Assembly: GCA_018812465.1 (NCBI GenBank) | Contig: JAHJCS010000044.1 | Coordinates: 1 to 10,840 of the forward strand | Direction of reading: 5' to 3' | Length of the DNA: 10,840 nt | DNA from: Nanobdellota archaeon | GTDB lineage: Archaea; Nanobdellota; Nanobdellia; Woesearchaeales; UBA12501 | Part shown: piece by piece, positions 1-6,715 of the stretch | Layout: each line of letters starts with the position of its first letter | How positions within the stretch are numbered: the stretch's first letter is position 1 | Position numbers and translations under genes: made by a program | The notes under the pieces: model-generated | The model's database searches: none | The model's input: only the letters and a program-made list of their open reading frames with translations | What the model was told of the DNA's origin: nothing

Positions 1-246
1 AACAAGCTGTTCACATGGAATCCTCAAAAAGATGTGATTGAATATAACGGCAAATCAGTCATATTCCAGAAGATAATAGACAATACCGGATATACCAAAG
101 AGGCGCTTGAGAAAGAGTTCAAGACAAGGACAGAGCTCTTAAAGAAGCTTGTCAAGAACAAGATCACTGATTTTAAGCTTATCAATGAGATATTCCATAC
201 TTACATAAAAGACAGGACTTCCTTGCCAAAAGAGTACCAGGTATAA
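1..246 (+). CDS. C-terminal end of a type II/IV secretion (pilus/archaellum-type) ATPase, partial
   Basis: Frame 1 is open from the window edge to TAA at 244-246, giving the last 81 residues of a protein that begins upstream. It opens with NKLFTWNPQKDVIEYNGKS and continues as basic, helical sequence. This resembles the C-terminal tail of archaeal GspE/FlaI-type ATPases, where an LF.W.P.D segment follows the nucleotide-binding core and a helical bundle closes the protein. The Walker motifs would lie outside the window, so the catalytic part is not seen. The assignment rests on the tail and on context: two GspF-like membrane platform proteins follow on the same strand, the usual ATPase-platform order. 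Such ATPases hydrolyse ATP in the cytoplasm to drive filament assembly or secretion. The ORF could be opened internally at GTG 34, but nothing suggests a separate small gene. Confidence 0.72.
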   Translation, partial: NKLFTWNPQKDVIEYNGKSVIFQKIIDNTGYTKEALEKEFKTRTELLKKLVKNKITDFKLINEIFHTYIKDRTSLPKEYQV

Positions 247-274
247 TAATATCTTCAGGGCATTGGAAAGTCTC

Positions 275-313
275 AGCGCACTTAGGTGTTTGCGCTTAAG
301 ATTGCGCTTAACA
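275..313 (+). repeat. Small hairpin and tandem 12-base repeat between the ATPase and the next gene
   Basis: AGCGCA (275-280) can pair with TGCGCT (291-296) around a 10-base loop. Two adjacent near-identical 12-mers follow: TTGCGCTTAAGA (290-301) and TTGCGCTTAACA (302-313), differing at one base. The repeats share the TGCGCT arm, so the hairpin could form with either copy. The block fills the 100-base gap upstream of the gene at 347, in an operon whose other junctions are much tighter. A role in processing, attenuation or regulator binding is possible; only the sequence pattern is certain. Confidence 0.4.
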
Positions 314-346
314 TTGAACATTAATATAAAAAAGGGGTGGGAACTG

Positions 347-556
347 ATGTCAGATACTGAAAAACTGAGAAAGAAGATCCAGAAAGTATCTGCTGTGCTA
401 GACTTCTATGATGATCTTTGCAAGAGAAGCATCCATGATGAGAAAGAGCTTAAGGATGTGAAGCTCAAGATGGACTTTGCCAAGAAGCAGATGCTTAAGC
501 TATGCATGGAAAGCAAGAAGATAATAAAATCAGCTGAGAAACAGGAGACAGTGTGA
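347..556 (+). CDS. Small helical protein of the pilus/secretion operon, unknown function
   Basis: The product has 69 residues and begins MSDTEKLRKKIQKVSAVLDF. I chose ATG 347 because GGGGTGG lies at 334-340, six bases upstream. The in-frame extension back to 263 would add a low-complexity LRLRLRL stretch translated from the repeat block and has no ribosome binding site. The protein is almost wholly charged and helical, with no membrane segment or signal peptide. Heptad-like hydrophobic spacing through residues 5-62 suggests a two-helix coiled coil. It lies between the ATPase and the first GspF-like gene, ending one base before the latter's ATG, so it is probably co-translated with that gene. 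A helical adaptor between ATPase and membrane platform is an attractive guess but only inference. I recognise no family. Confidence 0.78.
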   Translation: MSDTEKLRKKIQKVSAVLDFYDDLCKRSIHDEKELKDVKLKMDFAKKQMLKLCMESKKIIKSAEKQETV

Positions 557-557
557 A

Positions 558-3254
558 ATGTACAAGAATCTCAAGATAATAATTGACAGGATACTCGAGC
601 TATTGTCAGAAATAGAGAGGTATGAGTTTTATAGAAATAACCTTTTAGAGACTACTCAAAGAATATATTCTGAGTATCAGAATGGAATGTTCTCATATGA
701 AGAATACAAGAAGCTCCTTCAGTCTGTGCTCAAAAGCAAGTCAAAGAAGGAATGGGTTGATTATTACAACAGCTATATCTACTCTCTTCTGAAGCAGATA
801 GAGCCATTGCTTTCGCAGATAATCTATTCAGTATATCAGGACAAGTCTGCAGAGCATGTCATGATCTCAGAGAAGCATGCTCTAAAGCATGCTGAGAAGA
901 AGCATGCAAAACCCCATATTGAGATTGAAGAGGCAAAAGAGAGTGCTCCAGAGAAAGCTCCAGAGACTGAGTATGAGTTTGTCAAGGTGAAGCGGCCTTC
1001 AATGGTGGATAAGCTCAGGGAAGCAGTGAAGCCAAAAGACATTCCTGCTGATATATCAGAACCTGGAGAAGATTCATCCTTATCTGTAAAAGCTTCGCAG
1101 AAGAGAAGAATAACCTCAGAAGAGATAGAGAAAAGAAAAGGAGTGCTTGCAGGCATAACAGAATCTCTGAAGCAGAGGAAAAATATTCCTGAAGCTCCAA
1201 GAAAGCGCACATCTCTCTATGCAAAATTCAAGGATTACCTCTTTTTTAAGGATATAGAGATCAGGAAACAATCAATCCACAAGAAGATTGAGAGATCAAA
1301 ACAGCCTTCATTCTTCCATAAGATCAAGGATTCATTGCTATCCAGAAGATTTAAGCCAGAGAAAGCAGTTCCTGTCAGCAGAGCAAAGCCAGCAAAAGAG
1401 CCTCTTCTTTCAAAGCTATCCAGGGCTTTTGCTTTTGGCTCCAGAAGCGAGAAGGTATACAGCAAAGAGAAAGAGCTTCCTTCAATACTTCAGAAGAAAA
1501 AGCCGTTCTCAGGTATGTTATCAAATCTTTCTCTCAAGGCCAGGCTGGCTGTTCTTAAGATGCTTCCTGCAAAAAATCCTGCTGATATCACTTTTGCTCC
1601 TCAGAAAAAACGCAAATTCTTTGATGCTCTGAGTACAGCTGTGAAGTCAAAAGAGGCAGAACCTAAGATTATCCTTAATCCTGAGGATGATAAGGCCTTA
1701 AAGAAGCTGGTAGAGAATGTTGACAAGATAAACCAGGAGATATCTGAGCAGAGAGTAGATACAGGGCCTGATCCTCTCAGCATAAAGCTGAAGATAGCTC
1801 TTATAAGATTCCATTTCTTTGTAAGGGATCTGATCAGCCCAAGAGCCAAGAAGACCAAGAGAGAGAAACCTGTCTTATCAGAAGAGCCAGAGCCAGTTCC
1901 TCTGCCTATTGCTGCAAAGAAAAAACAAGGGATTGCTGTTCCGCAGCCTGAGAAGCCTTCTTTCTACAATGCTCTGAAGAGCGTAACCTACAATTTTGTG
2001 TCCTTCCCATCTCGTACAATAAAAAGAGCATACTCATGGGTAATCCGGCCAGGTTTCAAGCCAGAGAAACTGTTGAAACAGGCTCCAGAACCAAAGAAAT
2101 CTCCTATACCTGCTTTTGAGAAGCCAGGTGTAATGATATCAACCTCCATATTTGCTCCGATAAAAGCCTGGTATAGAAGGCTTGCTGAAGAAGAGAAGAT
2201 ATTCATATCCAAGAAGACCCAGGCTCCACGCTCTCTGCAAGTCGAGGCTTTGAAGAAGAAGATTGTGCCTCTCTTTGAAGAAGAGAAGGTATCTTCGACT
2301 CTGCTGACTGAAGAGGTTGACAAGATAAAAGGGATAATGGAGCAGAAGAAGAGCTTTGAGATATATCAGCCTTCTTATTATGGCTCAGTCGCAAACACTC
2401 TTGTGAGGAGATTCACTTTCTATATTGTGGACAAGTTCCCTGGTTTATTCAAGAAACTGTATGACCAGCTCAGGTTCGCTAACATCAAGATCCTTTCAAA
2501 TACCTATGTGAACATGATGATGCTTTCTGTCATGCTGTCTTTTATAGGAAGTTTTATCCTATTCTCAATATTCTTCATAATCTCTAATAATCCATTCTTT
2601 ATAATCATACCAAAATCCCTGATGATGTCATTGGTGTTCTCTATTGTTGTGTTCATACTGTTCTATATGTATCCCTCAATACAGGCAAGCTCAAGGGAGA
2701 AGAGCATCAACACGAATCTTCCTTTTGCTATCAATCACGTCGCTGCTGTGGCAGGATCAGGAGTTCCTCCAACTAAGATGTTCAAGCTTCTTGTCGAGTC
2801 AAATGAATATGGTGAAGTAGCATCAGAGTTTGGCAAGGTAGTGGAATATATAGACCTTTTTGGTTATGACCTCTTGACAGCAATAAGATCAGTATCACTA
2901 ACAGTTCCTTCAGCACCTCTCAAAGAGTTCCTTGAGGGAATAGTCTCGACAGTAGAATCTGGAAGTGAGTTAAAAGATTATCTGAAACAGAAGGCTTCTG
3001 AGGCAATGCTTGCCTACGAGCTGGAAAGGCAGAAATATCTTGAGACCATAGCCACATATTCTGATATCTACACAGGAATCCTGATAGCTGCCCCGCTGTT
3101 CTTTATAGTCTCATTATCACTTGTCAGCATGCTTGGCGGAACAATAGGCGGCATGGATATCAATCTGATAATTGTTATAGGGGCTTATGGGGTAATACCT
3201 TTCCTGAACATAATATTCCTGGCATTCATTGAACTTACTCAGCCAGAGGTATGA
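558..3254 (+). CDS. GspF/FlaJ/TadC-like membrane platform protein with a ~600-residue N-terminal extension
   Basis: The product has 898 residues. The C-terminal third (about 640-898) is a type II secretion F (T2SF) module. Hydrophobic segments lie at about 651-674 and 680-705. A cytoplasmic domain opens with LPFAINHVAAVAGSGVPPTK (721-740), and further membrane segments lie at about 838-860 and 867-892. T2SF proteins are the inner-membrane platform on which the GspE/FlaI ATPase acts. Family members are usually about 300 residues, so the first 600 are an unusual addition. Residues 1-95 form a compact helical region with many Tyr residues. Residues 100-600 are Lys/Pro/Glu-rich with recurring short basic-aromatic helices, for example KRPSMVDKLREAVK (145-158) and KQPSFFHKIKDSLL (248-261). 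No frameshift is seen, and codon use is continuous with the domain. GGAG at 544-547 precedes the ATG. The T2SF call is firm; the extension's role is unknown. Confidence 0.88.
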   Translation: MYKNLKIIIDRILELLSEIERYEFYRNNLLETTQRIYSEYQNGMFSYEEYKKLLQSVLKSKSKKEWVDYYNSYIYSLLKQIEPLLSQIIYSVYQDKSAEHVMISEKHALKHAEKKHAKPHIEIEEAKESAPEKAPETEYEFVKVKRPSMVDKLREAVKPKDIPADISEPGEDSSLSVKASQKRRITSEEIEKRKGVLAGITESLKQRKNIPEAPRKRTSLYAKFKDYLFFKDIEIRKQSIHKKIERSKQPSFFHKIKDSLLSRRFKPEKAVPVSRAKPAKEPLLSKLSRAFAFGSRSEKVYSKEKELPSILQKKKPFSGMLSNLSLKARLAVLKMLPAKNPADITFAPQKKRKFFDALSTAVKSKEAEPKIILNPEDDKALKKLVENVDKINQEISEQRVDTGPDPLSIKLKIALIRFHFFVRDLISPRAKKTKREKPVLSEEPEPVPLPIAAKKKQGIAVPQPEKPSFYNALKSVTYNFVSFPSRTIKRAYSWVIRPGFKPEKLLKQAPEPKKSPIPAFEKPGVMISTSIFAPIKAWYRRLAEEEKIFISKKTQAPRSLQVEALKKKIVPLFEEEKVSSTLLTEEVDKIKGIMEQKKSFEIYQPSYYGSVANTLVRRFTFYIVDKFPGLFKKLYDQLRFANIKILSNTYVNMMMLSVMLSFIGSFILFSIFFIISNNPFFIIIPKSLMMSLVFSIVVFILFYMYPSIQASSREKSINTNLPFAINHVAAVAGSGVPPTKMFKLLVESNEYGEVASEFGKVVEYIDLFGYDLLTAIRSVSLTVPSAPLKEFLEGIVSTVESGSELKDYLKQKASEAMLAYELERQKYLETIATYSDIYTGILIAAPLFFIVSLSLVSMLGGTIGGMDINLIIVIGAYGVIPFLNIIFLAFIELTQPEV

Positions 3255-3297
3255 TCATGTATAACAAAGAATATCACAAAGAACATAACTGAGGATA

Positions 3298-4197
3298 ATG
3301 ATGAAGACAGAAAGAAGACACATCATAACCATAGGTTTAGGCATAGCTCTGCTTTTCATAGATCTGCTCTTCTTCTTCAAGTCAGCATGGTTTGTGCCTT
3401 TGGTTGTTGTTGCTGTGACCATCGGCTGGAGCCAGTACTGGATAGATTTCTTTGTAGAGCTGCAGAGGCAGAAGAATATTGAAATCAGATTCCCTGATTT
3501 TGTGAGATACCTTGTCGGAGCGATAAAATCAGGCATGCCTATGTCAAAAGCAGTGACTCACGTCTCAAAGACTGATTTTGGAGATCTGTCGCCTTATGTG
3601 AAGAAGCTTGCCAATCAGGTTGAGTGGTCAATACCTCTTCATAAAGCACTCATGATTTTTGCTTATGACACTAAGAATCCTGTGATAAAAAGAGCTATAG
3701 CTACTGTCATAGAAGCAGAGCAGGCAGGAGGAAACATAGAGGATGTGCTTGAGACAGTGACCCAGTCAGTCATTGAGATAAAGAAGATAAAAGACAGGAG
3801 GAAAGCAAGCATCCACAGCCAGGTCATCCAGAGCTATGTGATATTCTGTGTTTTCCTGATAATCATGATAATAGTCCAGAACCTTGTTGTCCCTTATGTC
3901 TCTGGTTTAGGGGCTCCTGTAGGAGACCAGATCACAGAAGGCATCATCAATCCTCTTGGAGGCATAATCGAGGATATACCATTTGATTACACATCTATTC
4001 CAGGATTCATCAGCTCTTTGACTACATGGTTCATAAGCCTTAAGGGAATATTCCTGATGATATCCCTTATCCAGGGCTTCTTCACAGGCCTTGTGATAGG
4101 AAAGCTAGCAGAAGGCCAGATATATCCTGGCCTGAAACATTCAATCATACTCATGACTGCAGCATTCTTCATAATCACATTGACTCAGGCATTATAA
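3298..4197 (+). CDS. Second GspF/TadB/TadC-like membrane platform protein
   Basis: The product has 299 residues, the normal size for the family. Membrane segments lie at about 9-28, 31-46, 177-200, 248-270 and 280-297. The T2SF cytoplasmic domain runs from about 65 to 175, with FPDFVRYLVGAIKSGMPMSK (65-84) and the downstream EAEQAGGNIEDVLE (139-152) typical of T2SF repeats. It lies 43 bases after the 898-residue homologue. Two separate GspF-like proteins behind one ATPase is the Tad-like arrangement (TadA-TadB-TadC) rather than the single FlaJ of archaella, so the pair probably forms a hetero-oligomeric platform. Two ATGs compete: 3298 and 3301. GAGG at 3291-3294 gives a better spacing to 3301, so the protein may start MKTERR. 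Confidence 0.88.
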   Translation: MMKTERRHIITIGLGIALLFIDLLFFFKSAWFVPLVVVAVTIGWSQYWIDFFVELQRQKNIEIRFPDFVRYLVGAIKSGMPMSKAVTHVSKTDFGDLSPYVKKLANQVEWSIPLHKALMIFAYDTKNPVIKRAIATVIEAEQAGGNIEDVLETVTQSVIEIKKIKDRRKASIHSQVIQSYVIFCVFLIIMIIVQNLVVPYVSGLGAPVGDQITEGIINPLGGIIEDIPFDYTSIPGFISSLTTWFISLKGIFLMISLIQGFFTGLVIGKLAEGQIYPGLKHSIILMTAAFFIITLTQAL

Positions 4198-4209
4198 CAA
4201 AGGTAAATT

Positions 4210-4596
4210 ATGGAAATCATAAAAAGAGTTTACGCTCCATCCAGCAATCAAAGACTTGCCTTAGGCATGATAAGCCTTGTTGTTGTGATAGGCATATTCG
4301 GCCAGCTGCTTCTGAGTGACTGGTTCTTGATTGGAGCGATAATCTTCTGGATGCAGTACACTGCGATGCTGTCATTCCTGCAGTTCAGCAGGCATAAATA
4401 CAGGTCTCATGACTCATTAACAGAAATCCTTCTCATACCTCACATAAGATTCTTTGTGTTCATATTTATTGCGACGATTGGTTTGGTGGGTACAGTGAAA
4501 GGGCAGTATTATCTTGGATACATCACACTCTCGGCCTGGTGGCTGTTCTCTGTGAATTTCTACAGGCATTACAACCAGTTCAGGAAATTTGAGTGA
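4210..4596 (+). CDS. Small four-helix integral membrane protein at the end of the pilus operon
   Basis: The product has 128 residues, starting MEIIKRVYAPSSNQRLALGM. Four hydrophobic segments lie at about 16-35, 37-58, 80-97 and 101-118. Short basic loops connect them (for example SRHKYRSH, 59-66), and the tail YRHYNQFRKFE is basic. With an even number of helices and positive tails, both ends are probably cytoplasmic. AGGT at 4201-4204 precedes the ATG by five bases, and the gene starts 12 bases after the preceding stop, so it is very likely co-transcribed with the two GspF-like genes. It lacks a class III (prepilin) signal peptide and a peptidase motif, so it is neither a pilin nor an obvious prepilin peptidase. 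I do not recognise a family; an accessory platform component is a contextual inference. Confidence 0.82.
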   Translation: MEIIKRVYAPSSNQRLALGMISLVVVIGIFGQLLLSDWFLIGAIIFWMQYTAMLSFLQFSRHKYRSHDSLTEILLIPHIRFFVFIFIATIGLVGTVKGQYYLGYITLSAWWLFSVNFYRHYNQFRKFE

Positions 4597-4672
4597 GTGT
4601 CTTGAAGTATGATCTAAATCTGGATCATCAATTCTTTCTATATTTTGCTGACAACATATAAACTAAATGATG

Positions 4673-4871
4673 TCGGCAGCAACAACACTGGATTCGGTAC
4701 CAAGGGTCTTGTTCCTTGATCCCGCCATCAAGGAGGGTATCCTCACTTCGTTCGGAACCCTCTGAATAATAAACTGGTCGTGGGGCTGAGCAAAGCGAAT
4801 GCCCCACTTAGCTCGCTTCCGAGGGTAGCGTGAACGCTCCTGCACTCAGTACTCATCCTTGTTGCTGCCGA
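4673..4871 (+). repeat. Folded repeat element, copy 1 (possible structured RNA or small non-autonomous mobile element)
   Basis: The ends pair perfectly over 13 bp: TCGGCAGCAACAA (4673-4685) with TTGTTGCTGCCGA (4859-4871). After a four-base bulge (CACT, 4686-4689) the helix resumes with GGAT (4690-4693)/ATCC (4855-4858). An internal loop TCG/TC follows, then GTAC (4697-4700)/GTAC (4849-4852). Inside are consecutive hairpins: TCCTTGAT/ATCAAGGA (4713-4720/4727-4734, loop CCCGCC), GAGGGT/ACCCTC (4733-4738/4757-4762), GTGGGGC/GCCCCAC (4780-4786/4801-4807) with loop TGAGCAAAGCGAAT, and CTCG/CGAG (4812-4815/4820-4823). The first two compete for two bases. The ends recur at 8009-8136 but the middle does not. 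It lies 76 bases after the pilus operon. A 60-codon open frame on the - strand is a by-product of the folding. No transposase is present. Confidence 0.72.
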
Positions 4872-4910
4872 ATAAAATTGGTTAAAGTAAACAATAGCAC
4901 AGACTAACAG

Positions 4911-5016
4911 ACACCACCCTGACGCAGACGAGGCTGGGGTGCGCCCTACGGGCTGCCGAGTAGGACAAATTCGAGCAAAGCGAGAATTTGGCCGTCTGCT
5001 GTCAAGAGGGTGGTGT
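4911..5016 (+). repeat. Second folded element with a shared hairpin loop (possible structured RNA)
   Basis: ACACCACCCT (4911-4920) pairs perfectly with AGGGTGGTGT (5007-5016). The helix continues through bulges as GAC/GTC (4921-4923/5001-5003) and CAGACG/CGTCTG (4925-4930/4993-4998). Inside lie two hairpins: GCCC-TAC-GGGC (4943-4953) and CAAATTC/GAATTTG (4966-4972/4984-4990). The loop of the second is GAGCAAAGCGA, exactly the 11 bases in a loop of the element at 4673-4871. Its ends do not match those of the other two elements. A weak A/T-rich box (TTAAAGTAAAC, 4882-4892) lies about 26 bases before the 5' arm, which fits transcription starting at the helix, but this is tentative. No coding frame of note crosses it. 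Confidence 0.6.
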
Positions 5017-5040
5017 AGGTTTCCTTTAAAATCATTATTA

Positions 5041-5099
5041 CTTTTGATGCTGTTATTGTTGCTAGTATTAATTTAGCTTACAAAAGATATCATCAAAAG
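5041..5099. promoter_or_regulatory. 9-bp inverted repeat upstream of the NFACT-R gene
   Basis: CTTTTGATG (5041-5049) is exactly mirrored by CATCAAAAG (5091-5099), with 41 bases between. The right arm directly abuts the TATA-like box of the following gene, so a regulator bound there would block transcription. It could instead form a weak long-range hairpin or be chance in AT-rich DNA. Confidence 0.35.
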
Positions 5100-5117
5100 C
5101 TTTAAAAAGCTGAGGAG
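5098..5117 (+). promoter_or_regulatory. TATA box for the NFACT-R gene
   Basis: TTTAAAAA (5101-5108) is centred about 26 bases before ATG 5131, the distance expected between an archaeal TATA box and the transcription start, so the message may be leaderless. The box sits within the palindrome AGCTTT-AA-AAAGCT (5098-5111). GAGGAG (5112-5117) follows, but 13 bases before the ATG is long for a ribosome binding site. Confidence 0.5.
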
Positions 5118-5130
5118 CATTTTTGACTTC

Positions 5131-5931
5131 ATGAAACTAACACTTGACCTCAAGAAGTCTGTTGAAGAGAATGCTTCTGAGTATTTTGAGAAGGCCAAAA
5201 AGGCCAAGAGAAAGGTCAAAGGGGCTGAGGAAGCAGTGCAGAAGATGTATGCCAGACTCTCAAAAGAAGAGAAGCGCGTGAAGGAAGCAGAGGAAAAGAG
5301 AGATGAACTAGAGGCAGAGAAGAGCAGGCCCAAAAGGAAGCTGGAATGGTATGAGAAGTTCAGATGGTTCATAAGCTCTGAGGGATTCCTTGTGATTGGT
5401 GGAAGGGATGCTACCACCAATGAGATCATTATAAAAAAGCATACTGAGAAGAATGACCTGGTATTCCATACTGACATGGCAGGCTCTCCATTTTTTGTCA
5501 TAAAGAATCCTGACCAGAAAGATATAGGCAATGATACTCTTATAGAAGTAAGTGATGCGACATGCACTTATTCCCGCGCATGGAAACTTGGTTTGGGAAC
5601 GACTAATGTGTTCTGGGTCAAGCCTGACCAGGTGAGCAAAGAAGCAAACCCTGGTGAGTTTATGGGCAAGGGCGCTTTCATGATAAGGGGCAAGACCAAT
5701 TATCTTCCTGCAAAGATCAGCCTTGCAATAGGTGTCATGGATGATGGCAGGGTCATGGGTGCTCCTGTGACTGCAATCAAGAAGCACTGCAAAATCTCTT
5801 TTGAGCTGATGCAGGGCAATGAGAAGACTGCTGCTGTCGCAAAGAAGATCAAGTCAAAGCTTGGTGATAATAGTATAGACCTTGATGATATAATCAAGGT
5901 TATTCCTGCTGGCGGAGCCAGGATAAAATAA
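5131..5931 (+). CDS. Stand-alone NFACT-R (DUF814) protein, C-terminal half of an RqcH/NEMF-type factor
   Basis: The product has 266 residues. Residues 1-70 are a charged coiled coil beginning LDLKKSVEENASEYFEKAKK, which matches the CC-M segment in the middle of full-length archaeal RqcH. NFACT-R follows at about 75-200: GRDATTNE (91-98), DLVFHTDMAGSPFFVIK (109-125) and QVSKEANPGEFMGKGAFMIR (167-186), the last being the archaeal/eukaryotic form. RqcH/NEMF proteins bind peptidyl-tRNA-obstructed large ribosomal subunits in ribosome quality control. Full-length archaeal members are about 650 residues with an N-terminal NFACT-N (FbpA-like) domain. Here that half is absent, and the preceding 534 bases do not encode it. 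Either the gene is split, with NFACT-N elsewhere, or this is a true single-domain version. The coiled coil lacks a start-codon alternative further upstream. The domain call is firm; the cellular role is inferred. Confidence 0.9.
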   Translation: MKLTLDLKKSVEENASEYFEKAKKAKRKVKGAEEAVQKMYARLSKEEKRVKEAEEKRDELEAEKSRPKRKLEWYEKFRWFISSEGFLVIGGRDATTNEIIIKKHTEKNDLVFHTDMAGSPFFVIKNPDQKDIGNDTLIEVSDATCTYSRAWKLGLGTTNVFWVKPDQVSKEANPGEFMGKGAFMIRGKTNYLPAKISLAIGVMDDGRVMGAPVTAIKKHCKISFELMQGNEKTAAVAKKIKSKLGDNSIDLDDIIKVIPAGGARIK

Positions 5932-5969
5932 GAGATCAATCAATATAACTCTATCAATCACAATCCAGA

Positions 5970-6614
5970 TCAGAACCTGCCTTCAAGATCTGTCTTTACA
6001 TCTTTTTGATTTTTTCTTTCTGCTGGCTTATAATTAGGATCAAAATTCATTCTTAGCAGGATATTGAGGTCAATTATTCTTGCTCCTACCTGGTCATTGC
6101 TCGCAATACTTATTATATACTCAGGCAGATTGTACTCAGGAAATCTTTCTGCAGGCATGACATTGTCTGGCTGGAACTGGCCAAATCCAGCATAATCATG
6201 AGCGATTATTCCTAAAGGGCCTACTGGTAGTTTTCTTCCCTTGACTATCACACTTCCTACTGGTATGATCAGAGCATTCTCTGGAGGCTGGGAATGATCT
6301 CCAAGAAGGTGATTGATATCAATTATTCTTCTGTATCTCTCTCTCACATCTGCTATGTTCTGTCCTGGTCCTGGAACTATCTTTATATCCTTATATCTTG
6401 TCAATGATGATGTATCCATACAGTCATCCTCAAATCCATAGACTTCTCCTAAGACTCTGAACAATGGAAAGTTGTAGACTCCTCCTGCATCCATCATCAC
6501 AGATCTTTTTCCATTTTTTCTGGCTTCCTCTACTTCTTTCTGAGCTGCCAGCATCTTCATATACTCAAGATGCCTTCTCTCTGCAGGGCCTATCTTATCT
6601 GTGTTGTTGACCAT
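5970..6614 (-). CDS. Conserved-looking soluble protein of unknown function
   Basis: The product has 214 residues, starting MVNNTDKIGPAERRHLEYMK. A charged helix at residues 10-36 is followed by a mixed, probably globular region. It includes SVMMDAGGVYNFPLFRVLGE (38-57), PGPGQNIADVRERY (81-94), ALIIPVGSVIVKGRKLPVGP (114-133) and YIISIASNDQVGARIIDLNI (166-185). The last third reads like alternating strands and turns; the C-terminus is basic and then acidic. No signal peptide or membrane segment is evident. No catalytic motif I can name is present, though the MDAGG and HDYAGFG (139-145) segments look like conserved active-site-type loops. It converges on the NFACT-R gene with 38 bases between stops. 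A TATA box lies just upstream and no ribosome binding site precedes the ATG, so the message is probably near-leaderless. Confidence 0.85.
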   Translation of the reverse strand: MVNNTDKIGPAERRHLEYMKMLAAQKEVEEARKNGKRSVMMDAGGVYNFPLFRVLGEVYGFEDDCMDTSSLTRYKDIKIVPGPGQNIADVRERYRRIIDINHLLGDHSQPPENALIIPVGSVIVKGRKLPVGPLGIIAHDYAGFGQFQPDNVMPAERFPEYNLPEYIISIASNDQVGARIIDLNILLRMNFDPNYKPAERKNQKDVKTDLEGRF

Positions 6615-6640
6615 CTTAGCTTCTATTCAAGGGACTTTAT

Positions 6641-6648
6641 TATATAAA
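6641..6648 (-). promoter_or_regulatory. TATA box of the 214-residue protein gene
   Basis: Read on the - strand, TTTATATA is centred about 30 bases before the ATG at 6614, predicting transcription start about four bases upstream of the start codon. The short leader AGAAGCTAAG contains no Shine-Dalgarno sequence. Confidence 0.6.
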
Positions 6649-6675
6649 CCTTTCTATTTTAACTACTGTATTGTG

Positions 6676-6686
6676 GTCATAATGAC
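6676..6686. promoter_or_regulatory. Short palindrome upstream of the - strand promoter
   Basis: GTCAT-A-ATGAC is a perfect 11-base palindrome inside the looser symmetry ATTGTGGTCATAATGACAAT (6670-6689). It sits about 30 bases upstream of the - strand TATA box, where activators or repressors may bind. Weak evidence. Confidence 0.25.
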
Positions 6687-6715
6687 AATAATGCAGTTCT
6701 TTCATATACCACAAA

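Noticed and set aside
836..2394. Several - strand and alternative-frame ORFs inside the 898-residue gene
   Set aside because: They are shadows of a Lys/Glu/Pro-rich coding sequence: Ser/Phe/Leu-rich translations with no start signals, while the + frame has a clear domain and operon context.
3251..3292. 13-codon frame starting at the ATGA overlap after the 898-residue gene
   Set aside because: Very short and not followed by any coupling to the next start; it is probably just the spacer before the second GspF-like gene.
4663..4845. 60-codon open frame on the - strand within the first folded element
   Set aside because: It is read through the paired arms of the element, has protein-unlike composition, and has no ribosome binding site or promoter of its own.
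4673..5016. tRNA, 5S rRNA, SRP RNA or RNase P RNA in the folded region
   Set aside because: No T-loop GTTCRANYC with proper arms, no CCA-type acceptor pairing, and none of the conserved SRP or RNase P core motifs were seen.
4673..5016. CRISPR array or integron attC sites
   Set aside because: There are no regularly spaced identical repeats, and the arms lack the GTTRRRY/RYYYAAC core pair of attC sites.
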